A stretch of DNA of 64,000 nucleotides, from contig MU271143.1 of NCBI GenBank assembly GCA_021432605.1, forward strand, positions 3,853,277-3,917,276. Direction: 5' to 3'. The DNA is from Coniochaeta sp. PMI_546 (lineage: Eukaryota > Ascomycota > Sordariomycetes > Coniochaetales > Coniochaetaceae). Numbering within the stretch: position 1 is the first letter of the stretch; every line of letters begins with the position of its first letter. Of the stretch, positions 1-10,826 are shown piece by piece. The position numbers were made by a program, and so were the translations under genes. The notes below the pieces were generated by a model. The model saw nothing but the letters and a program-made list of their open reading frames with translations, did no database searches and was not told where the DNA came from.

Positions 1-807
1 ACTCAAACTGGACCTTGGTCCACGTGTCGCCCATGGCGAACTTGGTGACCACTTCCCGCCCGGGACATATCTCCAGCCCGCTCTGCCCTTCGCGCTGGAA
101 GAGGAGCGTGAGGAACCCCCAGTCCGCGTGCGCCCCGGCGCGGTGGTAGATCTTGCCTTCAGTCATGGCGCTCTCGGGCGTGGCGTAGTAATGCAGCAGT
201 CGCAGAACGCTCTGGGCTTTGGGATTCGTCGAGTCGTGGAACTGGATGAAGTAGTCGTCCGGAAACCCCAGTCCGCGCGCGAAGCAGAGCATCAGCTTCT
301 CGCTGACGGCCTGCACGCGCCGCATGAAGCCCTGGCAGGTCTCTCTGAAACCGGGCACGTGCTCGTCGCCCATCCATAGGCTCTTGCCGGCCGGGTTGAC
401 CATGTTCTCGCCGAACTGCAGCTGGTACGACTCCTTGGTGTCCGGGGCGCCGGTGGAGGGGCGCACCTGGGACATCTTCTCGTAGCCGACGTTTTGCGGG
501 TTCCATGGGACGGTGGATTTGATGTCGTCGGGCAGGGAGAAGAAGGACTCTGAGGCGCCGAAGACTGCGTCCTGGTCGGCCTGGGTGATGCCGTGGTCGA
601 CGATGGCGAAGAAGCCGACGTTTTCGGCTGCATCGACGAGTTGCGCTGTTATCTCGTCTATCCTGGCGTCGAAATTGGCGAGAGAGATCTGAGCAGCGTG
701 AGTTTAGGTGTGTAAGTGTGAGTGTGAGTGTAAGTGTAAGAGGAAATGAACAGGGGATGTCCAACCTTTGGGAGCGGCCGCTCTACGTATTTTGTTTTCT
801 CGACCAT
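1..807 (-). CDS. 2-oxoglutarate/Fe(II)-dependent oxygenase, IPNS-like (C-terminus off window)
   Basis: Partial gene; exons 807..766 and 688..1, with the C-terminal part beyond the left edge. Exon 1 encodes 14 residues (start MVEKTKYVERPLPK). The 77-nt intron has donor GTTGGA and acceptor CTGCTCAG, and the frame resumes at ISLANFDARI. The protein shows the N-terminal DIOX_N pattern (AENVGFFAIVDHGI), then the 2OG-FeII domain with the first two iron ligands in GAHADWGFLTLL (HxD). The distal His and the 2-oxoglutarate-binding RxS lie off-window. The family hydroxylates, desaturates or cyclises small molecules using Fe(II), O2 and usually 2-oxoglutarate, and resembles isopenicillin N synthase and flavonol-synthase-like enzymes; the substrate cannot be inferred. 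It is probably soluble and cytosolic, since no signal peptide is visible. Family assignment is confident; the unusual donor makes the exact intron edge slightly less so. Confidence 0.88.
707..740. repeat. GTGTAAGTGTGAG-type simple repeat inside intron 1 of the oxygenase gene
   Basis: Imperfect short tandem repeat of TGTAAG/TGTGAG hexamers, seen on the minus strand as a CTTACAC/CTCACAC pyrimidine-rich tract. It fills most of the 77-nt intron and supplies its polypyrimidine content. Likely length-variable between strains. Confidence 0.7.
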
Positions 808-3800
808 TGTGTCGGTACCGATGTTACGATGTCACGATGTAAATGTAGATGTTAGATGTAGATATGCAGGGTATGTTTCAGGATCTCTGGCGTGATTAGA
901 CTCTAGAAGTTGCAGGTTGCATGCAGGAAAGTCCCTGCTTCTTGGGGAATGTCGCCAATGTCCTGTATCGTCCGTATTTGTACTCATAACCTAGATGTCG
1001 TGCATGCTCACGTACAGCATCTGGGAAGGTGGCGTCCGGGGGAAATAGCATGGAGCTGCGTCTTGAAGGATGATGGTCCCTGGCGACAGCGACCTGTGGG
1101 TGGTGCCGCTCTACCCCGACCCGGGAAGTGGAAAGTTCGCCCCTCCGATAAGCTCTCGGGCGAATTGGGAGGCGCTGCCGTGCATTCGCCGTTTACGGAC
1201 AATGCCGATGCGATGCGTGAACGACGGGACTTGTTTGGCCGATAACGTGTGACATGAAAATCAAACGACGTGCAAACGACTTGCTCGATGGAGCAAAGTA
1301 TTGTGCTAACGACCGATATGCTTCAGCTCTGATGCCAATTTAGTGGTCTTTTACCTCCTGTGAATGGCTGGCTCGTCACACGCGCTGTCGCGACTCGCCG
1401 CCGGCGGAGCGATAATGCTACAGTGATGAAGAAGCTAACTGTAATAAGGTAGTGGCAGACAATGATATAGCAATGTCAGAGATCTGACAAGTGTTAAGCT
1501 GCCGCTTACCCGCATATCTATCACCACGCTTAGCCAATATCTCACATTTCACCAGATAAAACCATGATAAGCCATAAGAAGGCCCTTCGGACCAGATCGG
1601 AATTTGGGATTACCGGCACTGGCCGTCCTGTAATCTGACATGAATCATCTCCTGGCAGCACGAATATTGAATACCAGAGACGCTGACGCTGACTGGAACA
1701 TCACGATTATCACGTTCATCTCTCATGGCTCCTACTTCAGAGAACAGTCCTACTTTCTATGCTCAACTACTACCTACACCGAGAGTTCCTGTACCTGGGT
1801 AGTGGAGAATAAGGAAATAGCCCTGACTCAGTCTAGATATACATAGATGCCGGGATAATATCCAATCTTCAAAATCTGACACCTAGAGTCTAGACTCTAG
1901 GTGGATGTGCCATTTCAGGAGCAATGCACACCAAAGTCGCATCCTACCAATGTACGACGTACGTCACTGCTACAGACCGAGCAAAACTTGCCATTTCATG
2001 ATGTTCGTACGAGATGTGATGCCTGCCAGGTAAAGCATTTTCTGGAGATGGTCTGTCGGAGCGGTCAAGGAATCAATGTCGAGAATGTGCTCAACGCGAC
2101 GGGTAAACCCTACTACGGCTACATGTAAATGATGACGAAGCAAGTCGAGGCACTTGACTTTATGTCATGTGGCACAGGGGCCACAGCCATCGAGATCGAC
2201 GCGAGGCTTTTCCAGTTTTGATGGATCTCGGTGAAAATACCTATACAAGCCTTGCTGTGAGACAATGTGACAAAGTCGCAGGATATACGGCTGAAATCGA
2301 GAGCGACCAGGACTCTAATTCCACGTTGCTCCTAACGTGAATCAGAATGTGGGACATGATGGCAGACATTGTGACGGCAGTAGAGAGAATCATAACTAGT
2401 AACTTTTATTCTAATGCCAGATACACATCTATGACCCAGGGGGTGAGAGAGCGTTAGCCGCTAATGGCCCTATTTCGATCTCAGGTTCAGAGATTTCGTT
2501 CTTGTTCTTAGCCTTGTCTTACCTTTGTTTTCTTATTGCTTCTAGTATAGTCCAGGCGACAGGTCGGTAGCACATTGCCAATATGTATCCTTGCCATGGC
2601 ATATCACGGCTCCCTATTACACCAAAACAAACTCAGTGATCAGCATGGTATGAGTATTAATCTGATAGTCACCTATTGACTAACAGTCCCTTTTAGGTCA
2701 CTATGTAAAGATTGAGGTTTCAATCGGCAATTATCCTACGTGGTAGGTTGGAGTGTGCGCATTCCTTCCTTGATGGTCAAGTCCATCAGGTTCTACGAGG
2801 TTGAGGGTACAGGAGAGAGACGAGGTATTGTGAAGAGTAGGCATGCAACCACAGTACGTCATGAGTTATATTGAATGTTTGCTCAGCTGTAACATTACCA
2901 GGCGCACAGACACAGGCAATGGCGCCGAGAATCCATGAGAAGTCTAGAACGGAGGTTCGAAACCCCTCGCCATAACACAGACGCTGTTCCGGGCTTACAT
3001 CCTCCAATGTTGCTTCAGAAGACAGTGATGACGACTCCTGTGCCGACAAAACACACACGGTCTCATTGGCTCCGTGTTGCTGTTGTTGTGCATCTCGTCG
3101 CCTTTATCCATTTTATCCGGTTTTGACTGTGCTTTCATGGGCCCCTTCATATGGGACTTGCTGCCAAGCCAGCCGAAAACCCGTAAAGTCGTCCAGCAAT
3201 GATGTGCCAGCTGTAATATCGTCCCGTCGCTGTTATAGTCCTTGATATGATCCCGCCTTTCAAAGACCGGATCGGCGGGTCGCGTTCTGGAACGTCCACA
3301 GCAAAGATGCGGCTGCCTTGGCAAGTCTGCAGCTGCTTGCTGATACTCTGGATCTTGGGATCTGCGAGCCTCGGACCTTGGCGTTGTTGAGTTTGGTTGT
3401 ACAGTACCTACGTCGAGAATACTAGACCTAGGTGTAGTGCTGGTAGCCCCTATCTCGCCAAGAGATAGTAAGGGACAACCCGCATCATAGAGATACACAT
3501 GTATATCAGAAATTGAGATCAGATATCTCAAATGATATCTCATGCAGACGCCTACGTATGCTTTCGGGCCATTGCAAGGAGCGGAGACGGAAGTGAGCCA
3601 GCATAAACAGAGCAGCCCGGTAACGAGATGAGGTGATCACATCACCTCTCCCGGATATATCGTCGACCATGAGGTTACGCAACCCATACGGGCAGACAAC
3701 TCCTGGACATATATGGAAAACTCCGTCTCTTACATCCAACAGCCACCAATCTCTGCCCTCGTCCGCATGACCACATCCAGGTTACTGCTGCGTTCACCTT

Positions 3801-4217
3801 CTACGCACCACTCGCTACCCCCACACCACACCATCGCCAGCAATAGCTCTGCTCTTTCGTCCCGTCACCCTCCACTTCCCGTGTCTCGAGAAACAAACGC
3901 GAGTCTGCGACAATGTCCAACCGACAGCAACCAAAGAGCAGTTCGAGGAGGGCGCCTCGTCTCGTAGGCGAGCCGAACCTGGAAAACAGATGAGGCGTTT
4001 ATATGAATTTCGCTCTTGCCATGTCCTTGCTTTGTCACGTTGCATCAGCTGGCCCCTTGTACACAGAAGTCTGATATCACCTATCTCCTTCTCCTATAAC
4101 TCACCAACAAACATGCGCATCACCAATTCTTGGCTTCATGCTTGACTCGAGACCAAGCTTTGCCTTCGCCATTACCGCCTTGCCACTACAACAGCACCGG
4201 GTTACAAACGAGACTCA
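808..4217. other. Intergenic, 3.4 kb, no gene supported
   Basis: Only short, composition-driven open frames occur here; the longest, 182 codons at 2995..3543 on the minus strand, has no recognisable domain. No rRNA, complete tRNA or transposon structure was seen. A 22-nt perfect palindrome sits at 1881..1902. The last several hundred bases are the promoter and leader of the glycosyltransferase gene. Confidence 0.6.
1881..1902. repeat. Perfect 22-nt palindrome
   Basis: The left arm ACCTAGAGTCT is followed immediately by its exact reverse complement, with no spacer. The core CTAGAGTCTAG recurs at 6598..6608, upstream of the ammonium transporter. Function unknown: it could be a dimeric factor site or cruciform-prone DNA. 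Confidence 0.85.
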
Positions 4218-5853
4218 ATGTCTCCCACCCGCATCCTTCTTCTAACCAACTCCGAACACGGCCAAGCAAACGTCTTCCTAGCAACAAGCCACGCCCTCCT
4301 CACCCTCCCCAATCAAGATGTCGAAGTGCACTTCGCCTCCTTCCCCCCCATCTCCAAATTCGTGACCACCACCTCGCAACACGCCCTCTCCCACTCCCCG
4401 CTCGCAAACCCCATCGTCTTCCACCCCATCTCCGGCCTCCCCATGCTGCAAGCCTGGTCCCGCCCGGAGTTCGAGGCCGAGAAGGACGGCTCCCGCCACG
4501 CGCAGGGGTTCTGGACGGCCTGGCGCAAGATGCGGGTCCTCCTCCGCGTCACCCTGCCGTGGACCGGCCCTGAGTTCCTCGAGATCTTCGACTCCGTGGC
4601 CGACATCGTTCGGCGCGTGGACCCGCACGTCGCCGCCGTCGATCCCGCCTTCAGCCCCGCCCTGACGGCCGTGAGGCACCTGGGAGTGAAGTACCTGATC
4701 CTGAGCCCCAACACCATCAAGGACTTTGCCATGCCGTTCCAGCCGAACCTGGAGGCGCTGTGGAAGTACCCTTGTGTGGGCAGCGCGTTCGCGTTCCCCA
4801 TCCCGGACAGGTGGATCCCGCTTAACATCTTGCTCGTGCTGCTTGCGCTGCTGGCGGGTATGTTTGACACGCATCGCAAGGCACTGGAGACATATGTGCG
4901 GGACCATGCTGGCGGGGCGAGGTTGACGACGCTGAACGAACTTAGTCTGGGACCGCCGGATAAGGGGGTCAAGGTCCTGGTTGCCAACAGGCTGGCGATG
5001 GAGTTCCCGCTCAAGGTGTTGCCGCGGCATATTATTCCTTGCGGACCGATCATACGCCCGGCTAGACCGGTGGGTGAGGTTGATGCTGAGTTGGCGGGGT
5101 GGCTTGCTCAGGGCCCGACGGTGTATGTGAACCTAGGGACGCACGTGCTGATGACGGAGGAGAGCGCGGTGGAGATGGCGACTGCTATTCGGATCTTGCT
5201 CGATCATGCTAGGAGTGTTGCGTGGAGCGAGAAGAAGATGGAGGGGCTACAGGTGTTGTGGAAGCTTGCCATGGAGGGAGAGTACGATGCGGACCGGGAG
5301 AAGAGCAGGATCTACCGGATTCTCGGACGAGATGTTGAGAGCGGCGTGGTGAGGATAGTGAGGTGGATTGAGGCCGAGCCAACGGCGGTGCTGGGGGAGA
5401 GTACTGTGGTTTGTGCTGTTCATCACGGCGGGGCTAACAGTTTCCTCGAGACGGCCAGGTGAGTCCTTGTCCCCGGATGAGAGGTGATAGGTGATGAGTG
5501 ATATGCTGACGGCCAGAAGTGCCGGAATACCGCAGATCGTACTCCCGGTATGGATGGACACGTTCGACTTTGCTCGCAGAGCCGAGTTGTTGGGAATCGG
5601 CCGATGGGGGAATAGGGTATCACAGAAAACGAAGGGGCCATGGGGCGGAGAGCTTGGCAATACTTTGATCGAGGTCCTACTGGGACCAGACTCGACAAAT
5701 ATGAAGGAACGCGCACGAGAGCTGGCGACGCTTTGCAACCGGAATGGGGGCGGTCGAGTCATTGCCGCGAAGATGATCTTGAAGGAGATCGGGGAGCCTA
5801 GCTACCACTCGAACGAGGAAGATGTGTTGAGCCGGAGCAGTGCTGTCGACTAA
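4218..5853 (+). CDS. UDP-glycosyltransferase (GT1 family), fungal type
   Basis: Exons 4218..5458 and 5517..5853 give 525 residues. The intron (donor GTGAGT, acceptor GGCCAG) falls inside an Arg codon and joins HHGGANSFLETAR to SAGIPQIVLP, which together form the C-terminal donor-sugar-binding signature of GT1 enzymes (His-Gly-Gly near residue 402, then the conserved GIPQIVLPVWMDTFDFA segment). The N-terminus (ILLLTNSEHGQANVFLATSH) is the acceptor-side Rossmann half. A hydrophobic stretch around residues 197-215 (PLNILLVLLALLAGMF) may be a membrane-associating helix. The family transfers sugar from a UDP-sugar to lipophilic acceptors such as sterols, polyketides or xenobiotics; the acceptor is unknown. 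The ATG chosen is the first one giving the N-terminal Rossmann strand. The next gene downstream is unrelated. Confidence 0.93.
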
Positions 5854-6779
5854 GAACTCTTGTCGCCACCCAAACTGTTGGTTGGACTTGGCTGGTGTAC
5901 GATGTGTACGATGCGTCGCTGTCATATAGAGAGTAGGCCTAGCTAGCATCTCTAAGGTTTCGAGGAACCACCTGAGATTGAGATCAGGGGCTTGTGCAGT
6001 GGCATCCGATCGCTTTGGTCATTTGCTGGCTTGTATTCTTCATCAACTGGTCTTCCTACAGCATGGCATAGCTAGACTGTCGTTCCAAACGAGAAAGCGA
6101 CTAGTCATCGTCGCGAACTTGCAAGCAGCAGCTGGCATTGTATCGGCAGTAGAGTGTAAGAAGATCAATAGGGGTTGATGTAAGTTGTTAGCAAAGGTAT
6201 ATCTCATCTCAGAACCAACGACACTCTACAATACCTCAGCCAATAGACGCTGCTTCAGAAGTCGCTACAGCATCGAAACGTAATTCCGATTTTCGGCCAA
6301 AAGATGTAGTCGTCACTCTAATCAATTCCCACAGCACGAATCCCATGCCAAGAGATAAGGAACCCAGTACCCGAAACCCACTAGAGGGTAGGCTGCATGC
6401 GGTAGGTCCTGATCGTAGCAACTGCGCCAGGGCTTGGGTACCAATAGCTTCAGACCAGGCGCAAGGAACAGGCGAGTCCAGCCTTGGCTTTGTGGACAAC
6501 GTTGGGGGAAAATGAATCCTGGGGTTGCTCACCTTTACTTATAATCGTAATCTATAATGAGCGATAAGATGCTGATAAGTGACGACCGCCAAGATGACTA
6601 GAGTCTAGGTCGACTGGTCCCGATGTCCGCAATAGGACAAACTGCACAACGCGCTCGGCGACAAAATCACCGAAGGTATAACATAAAAGTAGCCTGGATT
6701 CGCCGCTCGCGGCCTCCTTTCGCGATGGCTTCAGCCTTTCTTCACACAAGTCTCTCTAGACGTCTCGCGCGCAGAAACC
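5854..6779. other. Intergenic; promoter of the ammonium transporter
   Basis: No gene is supported. It holds three GATAAG boxes (annotated separately), a TATA-like TATAACATAAAAG near 6676 and a pyrimidine-rich leader directly before the ATG at 6780. Confidence 0.6.
6354..6579 (+). promoter_or_regulatory. GATA-factor (AreA/Nit2-type) sites upstream of the ammonium transporter
   Basis: GATAAG hexamers occur at 6354..6359, 6563..6568 and 6574..6579. The last two are 11 nt apart in the same orientation, about 200 nt before the start codon. Fungal ammonium-permease genes are classical targets of the nitrogen-metabolite-repression GATA activator, and paired GATA sites are its preferred arrangement. 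The hexamers are seen directly; regulation is inferred from motif and gene identity. Confidence 0.6.
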
Positions 6780-8385
6780 ATGTCTGACAGCGAAGCTGTA
6801 GCTGTAAGTCACCTACCTACCCGCCCTTCTTATACCGTTGCCCTCTCTACTCACAGACTAACACCTGTCCCCAGCCGTCCTATGACGACGCCCACCCCGA
6901 CGGCGGCAACCCGCAGGAAGTCGACGTCAACGCGCAGTACGTCGGCGTTGAGCACAACTACACCTACCTGGTCTTCTGCGCCTTCATAGTATGGCTCATC
7001 ATCCCGGGCATCGGCCTGCTGTACGGCGGCCTGGCCCGCCGCAAGTCCGCCCTCGCACTGCTCTTCCAGTCCCTCATGGTCGCGGCCGTCACCACCTTCC
7101 AGTGGATGTTCTGGGGCTACTCCCTCGCCTACTCCCGGACCGCGGGCCCCTTCATCGGCGACCTGGCCAACTTCGGCATGAAGAACGTCGTCGTCGCCCC
7201 CAGCATCGGCAACCCAAACATCCCCGAGATCGTCTTCTGCCTCTACCAGCTGCTCTTCTGCGCCTGCACTGTGCAGATCGTCGTCGGCGGCGCCTTTGAG
7301 CGCGGCCGCATCGTGCCCAGCCTGGTCTTCGGCTTCCTGTGGGCCACCGTCGTCTACTGCCCCATCGCCTGCTGGACCTGGAACCCCTCCGGCTGGCTCT
7401 TCAACCTGCCCGCCCTCGACTTCGCCGGCGGCGGTCCCGTGCACATCGCCTCGGGCTGGTCGGCGCTGGCCTACGCCTTCGTGCTCGGCAAGCGGAAGGT
7501 CAAGGGCGACAAGCACCACGCAAAGCCGCACAACACCACGCTCGTGTTCCTGGGCACGGTTTTCATCTGGTTCGGATGGTTCGGGTTCAACGGCGGGTCG
7601 GCGCTGAACTCGTCCCTGAGGGCCATGTATGCTGCTTTCAACACAAACACCGCTGCTTCCACCGGAGCCATTGGCTGGGTCATGGTCGACTACATCCGGC
7701 ACAAGGGAAGGTTCAGCGTCGTGGGCGCTTGCGAGGGTGCCATTGCTGGCCTGGTCGGTATCACACCCGCCGCTGGCTATGTGAGCGTCTGGATTGCTGC
7801 CGTCATTGGGTTCCTGACAGCAATTGTATGTGCGTTGATGAACGATGTCAACGAGTGGTTGCACATCGATGAAGGGATGGATGTCTTCAAGCTTCACGGT
7901 ATTGGAGGCATGGTGGGATCCTTCCTCACGGGTATCTTTGCCACCAGCGCCGGTAAGGATTCCCATCTATTCACTATGCCTCGGACCCAGACAGACACTG
8001 ACCAATGATAGTCTCGTCCCTCGACGGCGCCACCATGGCCCCGGGCGGCATCGACGGCAACGGCCGCCAGATCGGCCTCCAGTTCGCCGAGATCACGGCC
8101 ATCTCCTCGTATGCATTTGTCGTCTCGTGCCTGCTGCTGCTCATCATGAAGTACATCCCCGGCCTGCACCTGCGCGTCTCGGACGAGGCCGAGGAGAAGG
8201 GCCTGGACATGGACCAGTTCTTCGACGAGCAGATCGGAGACTGGAGCATCTACAGCGAGATCGAGAAGAAGCGCTACCAGGACGCGGCCGAGACCCTCAT
8301 CGGCGCCCGGGAACATGGCGCGAGGAGCTCGTCGGAGCGCGCGGTTGAGACGAAGGGTGTTACGGGTGGGGCGGAGTCACTGTAA
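6780..8385 (+). CDS. Ammonium transporter, Amt/MEP family, twin-histidine (Mep2-like) type
   Basis: Exons 6780..6803, 6875..7952 and 8012..8385 give 491 residues. The first coding exon is only 8 codons (MSDSEAVA); its intron has donor GTAAGT, branch GACTAAC and acceptor CCCAG. The second intron splits Val in SAVSSLDG. Plasma-membrane NH4+ uptake protein with 11 predicted helices. Diagnostic segments are IPGIGLLYGGLARRKSAL, WTWNPSGWLF, GGGPVHIASG with pore His198, WFGWFGFNGGSAL and FKLHGIGGMVGSF with His349. Both pore histidines are present, which separates Mep2-type proteins (uptake plus sensing of ammonium for filamentation in yeasts) from Mep1/MeaA-type, where the first His is Glu. The cytosolic tail from about residue 430 is acidic then Ser/Arg-rich. 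GATA sites upstream suggest nitrogen control. Sensor function is inference. Confidence 0.96.
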
Positions 8386-8931
8386 ACGGTGAGGATAGGA
8401 TAAGTCGTGCCTTCGCAGGGAAACGGGCTAGACCACAGAGAACATTTGATCATCATGTTACGTCGTTAGTCTATGGTCATCCATCTCGGACAGCTCGTCA
8501 ACGATCTAGATCTCTCGGAAGACAGGTACATGGTATCATCAAAAAGACAAAAGCCAGCCAGCATATAGACCGCCCATCTTTGAACCAACCGTGACCATCA
8601 TTGCCAGACATTGAACAACGCGAGATCAGACTCTTGGGAAGACGACCAAGGAACAGTGAGAGATGCAAACATATCGAACCCGTGAATAGAGAGAAAATGA
8701 AACAAAGCGCCGAAACAGAAATGAAATGCAGGTCGCCCGACGCGGACAATCCATTTTGAGTAAAGAAAATATTAAATTACATGAGGCCAGGGATGGCCAG
8801 GGCCGCGCATGCCGACGCTGTCGGTGCGAATATCCAGCCACATGACCATGCCGTCCTTGAGCGTTTTCACTCCACTGGGAGACTCCAAACCAACCCCCCC
8901 TCTCACCCATACACTACACGCTGCTAATAGT
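8386..8931. other. Convergent intergenic, 3' ends of two genes
   Basis: Lies between the tail-to-tail ammonium transporter and the acidic-protein gene, so it should hold both 3' UTRs. No ORF or RNA is supported. Confidence 0.6.
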
Positions 8932-10826
8932 CTAGAGATGCAAAATCTCCATGTCAGAAATGCTCCGATGCCGCTTGTGGAACGCATCGCTCAAAGCACT
9001 GGACGCCTTTCTCTTCTGGGACATGCTCTCCAGCGGGCTCCTGTTGATGTCGGCATATACATTCGCAGCACTTTTCTTGTTCCGGCGCAGCGGGGTAATA
9101 GGAGCCGTCACAGTCTCCAGGCTGCCCGACTTGATGCCGCGGAGGGTGCCGTAATGGTATGGCCCTGAGAATGCGAGCGACTCGTGACTGGCACGGTCGC
9201 TGAGGATAAGCTGCTGGTTGATCTGGTTACGGCGGAAGGCACCGACTGCGTTCGAGTTGTTATCGAAATGGCTCAGCAGTGGGTGCACGTCGGCCATGCT
9301 TCCGTCACTGATCGCGCTGACCTGGCTGGCTGAGGTGCGCGGCCGCCCGGGTGTGGACGCAGCCGTGTTGGTATCGCCGTCTCCATCCCAGTTCTCATCC
9401 TGTCCTTCTTCGTCCGAATCTTCAGGGTTGAAGGTGATGAAATCCTCGAGCTTCAAGTTCCTTTCTTCCTCGTCCTCTGCATCGTCAGCCTCACCAGTCT
9501 CGTCACTGGACTCGGCTGTGGCAGCGTCTGAGGCAAGCGAGAAGAACGCTTCTGCGGGACCCACGGCTTGTGTGTTCACAAAGTCGCCAAACGTGTTCGA
9601 AGAGAACATGGCACTCATCATCAGGGACGCCGAGTTGCTAAGGATGGGGGATGACTGAGTGATGGGCGGGTTGGTGAAGAAATCGAGATTGAAAGACTCG
9701 GGCGACAGATCCAATCTGCGCATCCGCTGAGGAGTAAAGATCATCATCTTCCGGGAAATAGGATTAAGTACGGCAACAGGTTTCCTATCCGAGCTGTCGA
9801 GATTATACTGTCCCAGGCGGGGCTGCCCGCGTTTGCGCCGCGGCCGCTCAGTGTCAGAGTCTGAAGAGAGATCCGCAGACTCGACACGCCTGGCCAACTT
9901 TCTTCGGACAGGTGGTTCAGGGATATCCTCTTCGGTGGTATCGCCATCGGCTGGCAGGCCAACATTAGCATCCTACGAAACACTGCGTTTGACCAATATG
10001 ACTCACTCTCATATCCATCAAGCTCCTGGATCACGCCTGACGCGACCGGGGTTGAGGCCTCGGTCGGCGCCTGACTCACACTCGGCGTGGGAGTAGGAGT
10101 GCCATCGTCCAATACTTGGGCAGTGGCGACTTCGTCATCGGACTCGACTTCAAACCGATCTTGAGACCCGAAATCCCAGAATGATCCACCAGAGTTAGAA
10201 GAGTCGTCGGGATCATACTCGATCTCGCGACGGAATGCAGGGTCTAGGGAAGCCTGCTCGACAAAGATATCGGGGAAGAAGCCTTCAACATCCTCGGTGG
10301 TATCGGTAGTGGTTGAGTCAGAGTCGCTGTCGGGCACACCAGTAAACCTTACATGGCGTTCGACATTTGCGACGTTAGGATCAAGCATGTAAGTGGAAGT
10401 GAAGTCGGATGCGGCAGCATCTTCGCCGTCTGAGAGTATTCCATCCCAGCTGGCAACTTCGTCGCCATCGTCTTCATCTTCATCTGCCTGATCGACCTCC
10501 TCAGTAGCCTGTTCCGGCAGTTCTGTGTCTTCGTCGTCATCGTCGTCGTCTTCCTCGTCAGCATCATCTTCGACGTCCTGTTGCGGCGGAAGGGAGCGGG
10601 GATGGCCACGGTGCGCTTCGTGGGATATTATGTGCTCCTCTTCCGCCGCGAATACATGCTCCTCGTCGTCGTCTTCGGATTCGCTGATCTCATCGACCGC
10701 TGAGTATCCTTCGTCATCGGAAAGATCGAGTGACGAGGACGATGTAGTAGTAGTATCCGAGACCCGACGCTTCTTGGGTTTTGGCGCCCGAGCGGGAGGT
10801 AGTTTTTGTCGTGCGTTTCGAGACAT
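8932..10826 (-). CDS. Acidic, low-complexity, probably nuclear protein of unknown function
   Basis: Exons 10826..10007 and 9950..8932 give 612 residues. The intron (donor GTGAGT, branch TGCTAAT, acceptor TGCCAG) joins GVIQELDGYE to TDGDTTEEDIPEPP. The N-terminus is basic (RQKLPPARAPKPKKRR, a likely nuclear localisation signal), followed by long Asp/Glu runs at roughly residues 70-140, a more ordered RHVRFTGVPDSDSDS region, a basic RPRRKRGQPR patch, a conserved-looking segment RKMMIFTPQRMRRLDLSPES and a basic C-terminus (QKRKASSALSDAFHKRHR). I recognise no catalytic or DNA-binding fold. The alternating acidic and basic blocks suggest a chromatin- or transcription-associated scaffold, but that is inference from composition only. 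Codon periodicity and clean splicing make the gene itself credible. Confidence 0.82.

Noticed and set aside
2919-2973. tRNA-like element: ATGGCGC and TCGCCAT ends pair in 6 of 7 positions and a TTCGAAA T-loop-like stretch lies between
   Set aside because: Only 55 nt, no D arm, and the T stem has a central A-C mismatch on both strands; too short and incomplete for a tRNA.
2995-3543. 182-codon minus-strand frame starting with ATG
   Set aside because: No domain, no signal peptide, mixed composition, lies in a gene-poor stretch and overlaps other frames; not distinguishable from chance.
1-8385. Secondary-metabolite cluster suggested by oxygenase, glycosyltransferase and transporter
   Set aside because: No core synthase or pathway regulator among them, gaps of 0.9-3.4 kb, and the transporter is a housekeeping ammonium permease.
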